A stretch of DNA of 64,000 nucleotides, from assembly GCA_947579665.1 (NCBI GenBank), contig CANPUZ010000074.1, forward strand, positions 186,001-250,000, in the 5' to 3' direction. Below are positions 49,449 to 59,995 of the stretch, piece by piece; positions within the stretch are counted from its first letter, which is position 1, and each line of letters opens with the position of its first letter. Source of the stretch: Sympetrum striolatum (lineage: Eukaryota; Arthropoda; Insecta; Odonata; Libellulidae). The notes beneath the pieces were generated by a model. That model was not told the DNA's origin, did not search any database, and saw nothing but the letters and a program-made list of their open reading frames with translations. The position numbers and the translations under genes were made by a program.

Positions 49449-52400
49449 GAAAAACGAATAATTTTAGCGAAATTTAAATTTTTATCCTCTTTTTTTCCCT
49501 TAATTAATCGAGATTTAACCGAAAAAAGCAAGAAAACGAATAATTATAGTGAAATTTTGATTTTTTTCTTCATTTTTTCCCTTAATTTTCCTTATTTTAT
49601 CGAGATTTGACGGAAAAGAGCAAGAAAAACGAATAATTTTATCGAAATTTCAATTTTTATCATCTTTTTTCCCTTGATATACCTTATTTTATCGAGATTT
49701 GACCGAAAAAAGCAAGAAAAACGAATAATTTTATCGAAATTTCAATTTTTATCATCTTTTTTCCCTTGATTTTCCTTATTTTATCGAGATTTGACCGAAA
49801 AAAGCAAGAAAAACGAATAATTTTAGCGAAATATCAATTTTTATCCTCTTTTTTTCCCTTAATTTTCCTTATTTTATCGAGATTTGACCGAAAAGAGCAA
49901 GAAAAACGAATAATTTTAGCGAAATTTCAATTTTTTTCATCTTTTTTTCCCTTAATATTCCTTATTTTATCGAGATTTGACAGGAAAAGGAAGAAAAACG
50001 AATAAATATATCGAAATTTCAATTTTTATCATCTTTTTTACCTTGATTTTCCTTATTTTATCGAGATATGACCGAAAAAAGCAAGAAAAACGAATAATTT
50101 TAGCGAAATATCAATTTTCATCCTCTTTTTTTACCTTAATTTTCCTTATTTTATCGAGATTTGACCGAAAAAAGCAAGAAAAACGAATAATTTTAGCGAA
50201 ATTTCAATTTTTATCATCTTTTTTCCCTTGATTTTCCTTATTTTATCGAGATTTGACCGAAAAAAAGCAAGAAAAACGAATAATTTTAGCAAAATATCAA
50301 TTTTTATCCTCTTTTTTTCCCTTAATTTTCCTTATTTTATCGAGATTTGACCGAAAAAAGCAAGAAAAACGAATAATTTTATCGAAATTTCAATTTTTAT
50401 CATCTTTTTTCCCTTGATTTTCCTTATTTTATCGAGTTTTGACCGAAAAAAGCAAGAAAAACGAATAATTTTAGCGAAATATCAACTTTTATCCTCTTTT
50501 TTTCCCTTAATTTTCCTTATTTTATCGAGATTTGACCGAAAAAAGCAAGAAAAACGAATAATTTTAGCGAAATTTCAATTTTTTTCCTCTTTTTTTTCCC
50601 TTAATATTCCTTATTTTATCGAGATTTGACCGAAAAAAGCAAGAAAAACGAATATTTTAGCGAAATTTCAATTTTTTTCCTCTTTTTTTCCCTTGATTTT
50701 CCTTAGTTTATCGAGATTTGACCGAAAAAAGCAAGAAAAACGAATAATTTTAGCGAAATATCAATTTTTATCCTCTTTTTTTCCCTTAATTTTCCTTATT
50801 TTATCGAGATTTGACCGAAAAAAGCATGATAAACGAATAAATTTATCGAAATTTCAATTTTTATCATCTTTTTTCCCTTGATTTTCCTTATTTTATCGAG
50901 ATTTGACCGAAAAAAGCAAGAAAAACGAATAATTTTAGCGAAATATCAATTTTTATCCTCTTCTTTTCCCTTAATTTTCCTTATTTTATCGAGATTTGAC
51001 CGAAAAAAGCAAGAAAAACGAATAACTTTAGCGAAATTTCAATTTTTTTCATCTTTTTTTCCCTTAATTTTCCTTATTTTATCGAGATTTGACCAAGAAA
51101 AGCAAGAAAAACGAATAATTTTTGCGAAATTTCAATTTTTTTCCTCTTTTTTTCCCTTAATTTTCCTTAGTTTATCGAGATTTGACCGAAAAAAGCAAGA
51201 AAAACGAATAATTTTAGCGAAATTTCAATTTTTATCCTCTTTTTTTCCCTTAATTAATCGAGATTTAACCGAAAAAAGCAAGAAAACGAATAATTATAGC
51301 GAAATTTTGATTTTTTTCTTCATTTTTTCCCTTAATTTCCTTATTTTATCGAGATTTGACCGAAAAAAGCAAGAAAAACGAATAACTTTAGCGAAATATC
51401 AATTTTTATCATCTTTTTTCCCTTGATATACCTTATTTTATCGAGATTTGACCGAAAAAAGCAAGAAAAACGAATAATTTTATCGAAATTTCAATTTTTA
51501 TCATCTTTTTTCCCTTGATTTTCCTTATTTTATCGAGATTTGACCGAAAAAAGCAAGAAAAACGAATAATTTTAGCGAAATATCAATTTTTATCCTCTTT
51601 TTTTCCCTTAATTTTCCTTATTTTATCGAGATTTGACCGAAAAGAGCAAGAAAAACGAATAATTTTTGCGAAATTTCAATTTTTTTCATCTTTTTTTCCC
51701 TTAATTTTCCTTATTTTATCGAGATTTGACCGAAAAAAGCAAGAAAAACGAATAAATTTATCGAAATTTCAATTTTTATCATCTTTTTTACCTTGATTTT
51801 CCTTATTTTATCGAGATTTGACAGAAAAAAGCAAGAAAAACGAATAATTTTAGCGAAATATCAATTTTCATCCTCTTTTTTTACCTTAATTTTCCTTATT
51901 TTATCGAGATTTGACCGAAAAAAGCAAGAAAAACGAATAATTTTAGCGAAATTTCAATTTTTATTATCTTTTTTCCCTTGATTTTCCTTATTTTATCGAG
52001 ATTTGACCGAAAAAAGCAAGAAAAACGAATAATTTTTATCGAAATTTCAATTTTTATCATCTCTTTTCCCTTGATTTTCCTTATTTTATCGAGATTTGAC
52101 TGAAAAAAGCAAGAAAAACGAATAATTTTAGCGAAATATCAATTTTTATCCTCTTTTTTTCCCTTAATTTTCCTTATTTTATCGAGATTTGACCGAAAAG
52201 AGCAAGAAAAACGAATAATTTCAGCGAAATTTCAATTTTTTTCATCTTTTTTTCCCATAATTTTCCTTATTTTATCGAGATTTGACCGAAAAAAGCAAGA
52301 AAAACGAATAATTTTAGCGAAATTTTAATTTTTTTCCTCTTTTTTTCCCTTAATTTCCTTATTTTATAGAGATTTGGCCGAAAAAAGCAAGTAAAACGAA

Positions 52401-53095
52401 TAATTTTTGCGAAATTTTAATTTTTTTCCTCTTTTTTCCCCTTAATTTTCCTTATTTTATCGAGATTTGACTGAAAAAAGCAAGAAAAACGAATAATTTT
52501 TTCGAAATTTCAATTTCTATCCTCTTCTTTTCCCTTAATTTTCCTTATTTTATCGAGATTTGACCAAAAAAAGGAAGAAAAACGAATAATTTTAGCGAAA
52601 TTTCAATTTTTTTCCACTTTTTTCCCTTAATTTTCCTTATTTTATAGAGATTTGACCGAAAAAAGCAAGAAAAACGAATAATTTTAGCAAAATATCAATT
52701 TTTATCATCTTTCTTCCCTTGATTTTCCTTATTTTATCGATATTTGACCGAAAAAGGCAAGAAAAACGAATAATTTTATCGAAATTTCAATTTTTATCAT
52801 CTTTTTTCCCTTGATTTTCCTTATTTTATCGAGATTTGACCGAAAAAAGCAAGAAAAACGAATAATTTTAGCAAGATATCAATTTTTATCCTCTTTTTTT
52901 CCCTTAATTTTCCTTATTTTATCGAGATTTGACCGAAAAAAGCAAGAAAAACGAATAATTTTATCGAAATTTCAATTTTTATCATCTTTTTTCCCTTGAT
53001 TTTCCTTATTTTATCGAGATTTGACCGAAAAAAGCAAGAAAAACGAATAATTTTATCGAAATTTCAATTTTTATCATCTTTTTTCCCTTGATTTA
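49449..53095 (+). repeat. 3.64-kb block, copy 2, including 3.21-kb block copy 2
   Basis: Matches both about 46,240-48,611 (offset 3209) and about 19,960-23,600 (offset about 29,495). The match to the distant copy extends further right than the match to the near one, past the CATCCTC monomer and the GACCAAAAAAAGG monomer to the AGCAAGATATC monomer. A private change is TTTGACAGGAAAAGGAAG near 49,977, with AATAAATATATCG after it. Confidence 0.8.
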
Positions 53096-53365
53096 CCTTA
53101 TTTTATCGAGATTTGACCGAAAAAAGCAAGAAAAACGAATAATTTTAGCGAAATATCAATTTTTATCCTCTTTTTTTCCCTTAATTTTCCTTATTTTATC
53201 GAGATATGACCGAAAAAAGCAAGAAAAACGAATAATTTTTGCGAAATTTCAATTTTTTTCATCTTTTTTTCCCTTAATTTTCCTTATTTTATCGAGATTT
53301 GACCGAAAAAAGCAAGAAAAACGAATAAATTTATCGAAATTTCAATTTTTATCATCTTTTTTACC
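51793..53365 (+). repeat. 1.57-kb member of a tandem higher-order series
   Basis: First of three tandem blocks starting at 51,793, 53,366 and 55,114. Marker order is CATCCTCTTTTTTTACC, TTATTATC, ACTGAAAAAAGC, AATTTCAGCG, TTTATAGAGATTTGG, AGCAAAATATC, TCGATATTTG, GGCAAG and AGCAAGATATC. This block retains the GACCAAAAAAAGG monomer near 52,560 that the later blocks lack. Confidence 0.82.
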
Positions 53366-55113
53366 TTGATTTTCCTTATTTTATCGAGATTTGACAGAAA
53401 AAAGCAAGAAAAACGAATAATTTTAGCGAAATATCAATTTTCATCCTCTTTTTTTACCTTAATTTTCCTTATTTTATCGAGATTTGACCGAAAAAAGCAA
53501 GAAAAACGAATAATTTTAGCGAAATTTCAATTTTTATTATCTTTTTTCCCTTGATTTTCCTTATTTTATCGAGATTTGACCGAAAAAAGCAAGAAAAACG
53601 AATAATTTTATCGAAATTTCAATTTTTATCATCTTTTTTCCCTTGATTTTCCTTATTTTATCGAGATTTGACTGAAAAAAGCAAGAAAAACGAATAATTT
53701 TAGCGAAATATCAATTTTTATCCTCTTTTTTTCCCTTAATTTTCCTTATTTTATCGAGATTTGACCGAAAAGAGCAAGAAAAACGAATAATTTCAGCGAA
53801 ATTTCAATTTTTTTCATCTTTTTTTCCCATAATTTTCCTTATTTTATCGAGATTTGACCGAAAAAAGCAAGAAAAACGAATAATTTTAGCGAAATTTTAA
53901 TTTTTTTCCTCTTTTTTTTCCCTTAATTTCCTTATTTGATAGAGATTTGGCCGAAAAAAGCAAGTAAAACGAATAATTTTTGCGAAATTTTAATTTTTTT
54001 CCTCTTTTTTCCCCTTAATTTTCCTTATTTTATCGAGATTTGACTGAAAAAAGCAAGAAAAACGAATAATTTTAGCGAAATTTCAATTTTTTTCCACTTT
54101 TTTCCCTTAATTTTCCTTATTTTATAGAGATTTGACCGAAAAAAGCAAGAAAAACGAATAATTTTAGCAAAATATCAATTTTTATCATCTTTCTTCCCTT
54201 GATTTTCCTTATTTCATCGATATTTGACCGAAAAAGGCAAGAAAAACGAATAATTTTATCGAAATTTCAATTTTTATCATCTTTTTTCCCTTGATTTTCC
54301 TTATTTTATCGAGATTTGACCGAAAAAAGCAAGAAAAACGAATAATTTTAGCAAGATATCAATTTTTATCCTCTTTTTTTCCCTTAATTTTCCTTATTTT
54401 ATCGAGATTTGACCGAAAAAAGCAAGAAAAACGAATAATTTTATCGAAATTTCAATTTTTATCATCTTTTTTCCCTTGATTTTCCTTATTTTATCGAGTT
54501 TTGACCGAAAAAAGCAAGAAAAACGAATAATTTTAGCGAAATATCAATTTTTATCCTCTTTTTTTCCCTAAATTTTCCTTATATTATCGATATTTGACCG
54601 AAAAAAGCAAGAAAAACGAATAACTTTAGCGAAATTTACACTTTTTTCCTCTTTTTTTCCCTTAATTTTCCTTATTTTATCGAGATTTGACCGAAAAAAG
54701 CAAGAAAAACGAATAACTTTAGCGAAATTTCAATTTTTTTCCTCTTTTTTTTCCCTTAATTTTCCTTATTTAATCGAGATTTGACCGAAAAAATTAAGAA
54801 AAACGAATAATTTTTGCGAAATTTCAATTTTTTTCCTCTTTTTTTCCTTAATTTTCCTTAGTTTATCGAGATTTGACCGAAAAAAGCAAGAAAAACGAAT
54901 TATTTTAGCGAAATTTCAATTTTTATCCTCTTTTTTTCTCTTAATTAATCGAGATTTAACCGAAAAAAGCAAGAAAACGAATAATTATAGCGAAATTTCA
55001 ATTTTTTTTTTCTTTTTTTCCCTTAATTTTCCTTATTTTATCGAGATTTGACCGAAAAAAGCAAGAAAAACGAATAATTTTATCGAAATTTCAATTTTAT
55101 CATCTTTTTTCCC
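53366..55113 (+). repeat. 1.75-kb member of a tandem higher-order series
   Basis: Second block, 1748 bp to the next. It shares TTTGATAGAGATTTGG (near 53,936) with the third block near 55,684. After the AGCAAGATATC monomer it continues through TTATATTATCGATATTTG, TTTACACTTTT, AAATTAAG and a truncated monomer (54,941), a segment also present at about 23.8-24.4 kb and 37.05-37.6 kb. Confidence 0.83.
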
Positions 55114-56861
55114 TTGATTTTCCTTATTTTATCGAGATTTGACCGAAAAAAGCAAGAAAAACGAATAATTTTAGCGAAATATCAATTTTTATCCTCTTTT
55201 TTTCCCTTAATTTTCCTTATTTTATCGAGATTTGACCGAAAAAAGCAAGAAAAACGAATAATTTTAGCGAAATTTCAATTTTTATTATCTTTTTTCCCTT
55301 GATTTTCCTTATTTTATCGAGATTTGACCGAAAAAAGCAAGAAAAACGAATAATTTTATCGAAATTTCAATTTTTATCATCTTTTTTCCCTTGATTTTCC
55401 TTATTTTATCGAGATTTGACTGAAAAAAGCAAGAAAAACGAATAATTTTAGCGAAATATCAATTTTTATCCTCTTTTTTTCCCTTAATTTTCCTTATTTT
55501 ATCGAGATTTGACCGAAAAGAGCAAGAAAAACGAATAATTTCAGCGAAATTTCAATTTTTTTCATCTTTTTTTCCCATAATTTTCCTTATTTTATCGAGA
55601 TTTGACCGAAAAAAGCAAGAAAAACGAATAATTTTAGCGAAATTTTAATTTTTTTCCTCTTTTTTTTCCCTTAATTTCCTTATTTGATAGAGATTTGGCC
55701 GAAAAAAGCAAGTAAAACGAATAATTTTTGCGAAATTTTAATTTTTTTCCTCTTTTTTCCCCTTAATTTTCCTTATTTTATCGAGATTTGACTGAAAAAA
55801 GCAAGAAAAACGAATAATTTTAGCGAAATTTCAATTTTTTTCCACTTTTTTCCCTTAATTTTCCTTATTTTATAGAGATTTGACCGAAAAAAGCAAGAAA
55901 AACGAATAATTTTAGCAAAATATCAATTTTTATCATCTTTCTTCCCTTGATTTTCCTTATTTTATCGATATTTGACCGAAAAAGGCAAGAAAAACGAATA
56001 ATTTTATCGAAATTTCAATTTTTATCATCTTTTTTCCCTTGATTTTCCTTATTTTATCGAGATTTGACCGAAAAAAGCAAGAAAAAGGAATAATTTTAGC
56101 AAGATATCAATTTTTATCCTCTTTTTTTCCCTTAATTTTCCTTATTTTATCGAGATTTGACCGAAAAAAGCAAGAAAAACGAATAATTTTATCGAAATTT
56201 CAATTTTTATCATCTTTTTTCCCTTGATTTTCCTTATTTTATCGAGTTTTGACCGAAAAAAGCAAGAAAAACGAATAATTTTAGCGAAATATCAATTTTT
56301 ATCCTCTTTTTTTCCCTAAATTTTCCTTATATTATCGATATTTGACCGAAAAAAGCAAGAAAAACGAATAACTTTAGCGAAATTTACACTTTTTTCCTCT
56401 TTTTTTCCCTTAATTTTCCTTATTTTATCGAGATTTGACCGAAAAAAGCAAGAAAAACGAATAACTTTAGCGAAATTTCAATTTTTTTCCTCTTTTTTTT
56501 CCCTTAATTTTCCTTATTTAATCGAGATTTGACCGAAAAAATTAAGAAAAACGAATAATTTTTGCGAAATTTCAATTTTTTTCCTCTTTTTTTCCTTAAT
56601 TTTCCTTAGTTTATCGAGATTTGACCGAAAAAAGCAAGAAAAACGAATTATTTTAGCGAAATTTCAATTTTTATCCTCTTTTTTTCTCTTAATTAATCGA
56701 GATTTAACCGAAAAAAGCAAGAAAACGAATAATTATAGCGAAATTTCAATTTTTTTCTTCTTTTTTTCCCTTAATTTTCCTTATTTTATCGAGATTTGAC
56801 CGAAAAAAGCAAGAAAAACGAATAATTTTATCGAAATTTCAATTTTATCATCTTTTTTCCC
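55114..56861 (+). repeat. 1.75-kb member of a tandem higher-order series, last copy
   Basis: Third block, a near-exact repeat of the second at an offset of 1748 bp, with its truncated monomer at 56,689. One private change is AAAAAGGAATAATTTT near 56,084. After 56,861 the order departs and follows 24,415-25,240 instead (offset 32,447 bp). Confidence 0.83.
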
Positions 56862-57990
56862 TTGATTTTCCTTATTTTATCGAGATTTGACCGAAAAAAG
56901 CAAGAAAAACGAATAATTTTAGCGAAATATCAATTTTTATCCTCTTTTTTTCCCTTAATTTTCCTTATTTTATCGAGATTTGACCGAAAAGAGCAAGAAA
57001 AACGAATAATTTCAGCGAAACTTCAATTTTTTTCATCTTTTTTTCCCTTAGTTTTCCTTATTTTATCGAGATTTGACCGAAAAAAGCAAGATAAACGAAT
57101 AATTTTAGCGAAATTTTAATTTTTTTCCTCTTTTTTTCCCTTAATTTCCTTATTTTATCGAGATTTGGCCGAAAAAAGCAAGTAAAACGAATAATTTTTG
57201 CGAAATTTTATTTTTTTCCTCTTTTTTCCTTTTTAATTTTCCTTATTTTATCGAGATTTGACTGAAAAAAGCAAGAAAAACGAATAATTTTATCGAAATT
57301 TCAATTTCTATCCTCTTCTTTTCCCTTAATTTTCCTTATTTTATCGATATTTGACCAAAAAAAGGAAGAAAAACGAGTAATTTTAGCGAAATTTCAATTT
57401 TTTTCCGCTTTTTTTCCCTTAATTTTCCTTTTTTATCGAGATTTGACCGAAAAAAGCAAGAAAAACGAATAATTTTAGCAAAATATAAATTTTTATCATC
57501 TTTCTTCACTTGATTTTCCTTATTTTATCGAGATTTGACCGAAAAAGGCAAGAAAAAAGAATAATTTTATCGAAATTTCAATTTTTATCATCTTTTTTCC
57601 CTTGATTTTCCTTATTTTATCGAGATTTGACCGAAAAAAGCAAGAAAAACGAATAATTTTAGCGAAATATCAATTTTTATCCTCTTTTTTTTTAATTTTC
57701 CTTATTTTATCGAGTTTTGACCGAAAAAAGCAAGAAAAACGAATAATTTTAGCGAAATATCAATTTTTATCCTCTTTTTTTCCCTTAATTTTCCTTATTT
57801 TATCGAGATTTGACCGAAAAAAGCAAGAAAAACGAATAATTTTAGCGAAATTTACACTTTTTTCCTCTTTTTTTCCCTTAATTTTCCTTATTTTATCGAG
57901 ATTTGACCGAAAAAAGCAAGAAAAACGAATAATTTTAGCGAAATTTCAATTTTTTTCCTCTTTTTTTCCCTTAATTTTCCTTAGTTTATC
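56862..57990 (+). repeat. Third copy of the left end of the 13.2-kb repeat
   Basis: Colinear with about 24,415-25,240 at an offset of 32,447 bp, so the match begins near 56,253 inside the preceding block. Markers are AACTTCAATT, AGATAAACG, TCCTTTTTAATT, CCAAAAAAAGG and the CTTTTTTTTTAATT short monomer near 57,685. A TTTTCCTTTTTTATCG monomer near 57,427 is private. Confidence 0.76.
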
Positions 57991-59530
57991 GAGATTTGAC
58001 CGAAAAAAGCAAGAAAAACGAATAATTTTAGCGAAATATAAATTTTTATCCTCTTTTTTTCCCTTAATTTTCCTTATTTTATCGAGATTTGACCGAAAAA
58101 ATCAAGAAAAACGAATAGTTTTATCGAAATTTCAATTTTTATCACCTTTTTTCCCTTCATTTTCCTTATTTTATCGAGATTTGACCGAAAAAAGCAAGAA
58201 AAACGAATAATTTTAGCGAAATATCAATTTTTATCCTCTTTTTTTCCCTTAATTTTCCTTATTTTATCGAGATTTGACCGAAAAAAGCAAGAAAAACGAA
58301 TAACTTTAGCGAAATTTCAATTTTTTTCCTCTTTTTTTCCCTTAATTTTCCTTAGTTTATCGAGATTTGACCGAAAAAAGCAAGAAAAAAGGAATAATTT
58401 TAGCGAAATATCAATTTTTATCATCATTTTTCCCTTGATTTTCCTTATTTTATCGAGATTTGACCGAAAAAAGCAAGAAAAACGAATAATTTTATCGAAA
58501 TTTCAATTTTTATCATCTTTTTTCCCTTGATTTTCCTTATTTTATCGAGATTTGACCGAAAAAAGCAAGAAAAACGAATAAATTTAGCGAAATATCAATT
58601 TTTATCATCTTTTTTCCCTTGATTTTCCTTGTTTTATTGAGATTTGACCGAAAAAAGCGAGAAAAAACGAATAATTTTATCGAAATTTTAATTTTTATCA
58701 TCTTTTTTCCCTTGATTTTCCTTATTTTATAGAGATTTGACCGAAAAAAGCAAGAAAAACGAATAATTTTATCGAAATTTTAATTTTTATCATCTTTTTT
58801 CCCTTGATTTTCCTTATTTTATCGAGATTTGACCGAAAAAATCAAGAAAAACTAATAATTTTAGCGAAATATCAATTTTTAACCTCTTTTTTTCCCTTAA
58901 TTATCCTTATTTTATCGAGATTTGACCGAAAAAAGCAAGAAAAACGAATAATTTTATCGAAATTTCAATTTTTAACCTCTTTTTTCCCTTAATTTTCCTT
59001 ATTTTATCGAGATTTGACCGAAAAAAGCAAGAAAAACGAATAATTTTAGCGAAATTTCAATTTTTTTCCACTTTTTTTCCCTTAATTGTCCTTATTTTAT
59101 CGAGATTTGACCGAAAAAAGCAAGATAAACGAATAATTTTATCGAAATTTCAATTTTTATCCTCTTTTTTTCCCTTAATTTTCCTTATTTTATCGAGATT
59201 TGACCGAAAAAAGCAATAAAAACGAATAATTTTAGCGAAATTTCAATTTTTTTCCACTTTTTTTCCCTTAATTGTCCTTATTTTATCGAGATTTGACAGA
59301 AAAAAGCAAGAAAAACGAATAATTTTAGCGAAATATCAATTTTTATCCTCTTTTTTCCCTTAATTTTCCTTATTTTATCGATATTTGACCGAAAAATGCA
59401 AGAAAATCGAATAATTTTAGCGAAATTAAAATTTTTTTCCTCTTTTTTTCCCTTAATTGTCCTTATTTTATCGAGATTTGACTGAAAAAAGCAAGAAAAA
59501 CGAATAATTTTAGCGAAATATCAATTTTTA
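57991..59530 (+). repeat. Island resembling the left domain
   Basis: About 58.08-58.45 kb follows about 2.21-2.58 kb (offset near 55,870) with AAATCAAG, TTCATTTTCC and AAAAAAGGAATAATTTT. About 58.6-58.99 kb follows 4.78-5.62 kb or its 10.1-10.9 kb partner, with TTCCTTGTTTTAT and AAAACTAATAATTTT. About 59.0-59.5 kb follows 10.9-11.37 kb with CCACTTTT, ATTGTCC and TATCGATATTTG. No truncated monomer occurs in it, as in the left domain. Confidence 0.74.
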
Positions 59531-59995
59531 TCATCTTTCTTCCCTTGATTTTCCTTATTTTATCGAGATTTGACCGAAAAAACCAAGAAAAACGAATAAT
59601 TTTATCGAAATTTCAATTTTTATCATCTTTTTTCGCTTGATTTTTCTTATTTAATCGAGATTTGACCGAAAAAAACAAGAAAAATGAATAATTTTTGCGA
59701 AATTTCAATTTTTTTCCTCTTTTTTCCCTAAATTTTCCTTAGTTTATCGAGATTTGACCGAAAAAAGCAAGAAAAACGAATTATTTTAGCGAAATTTCAA
59801 TTTTTATCCTCTTTTTTTCCCTTAATTAATCGAGATTTAACCGAAAAAAGCAAAGAAACGAATAATTATAGCGAAATTTCAATTTTTTTCTTCTTTTTTT
59901 CCCTTAATTTTCCTTATTTTATCGAGATTTGACCGAAAAAAGCAAGAAAAACGAATAATTTTATCGAAATTTCAATTTTTATCATCTATTTTCCC
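59531..59995 (+). repeat. Satellite stretch with truncated monomer at 59,822
   Basis: Follows the AAAACCAAG, TTTCTTATTTAATCGAG, AAAAATGAATAATTTTTGCG, CCCTAAATTTTCC and truncated-monomer order of the 1.28-kb family, but lacks the TTTATCAAG dimer that family usually has. It leads directly into the 3.23-kb unit. Confidence 0.68.

Noticed and set aside
57602..58210. Longest open frame, about 202 codons
   Set aside because: Same origin as the others. It is open because several 93-bp monomers and one 90-bp monomer, a three-base loss at CTTTTTTTTTAATT, happen to follow one another.
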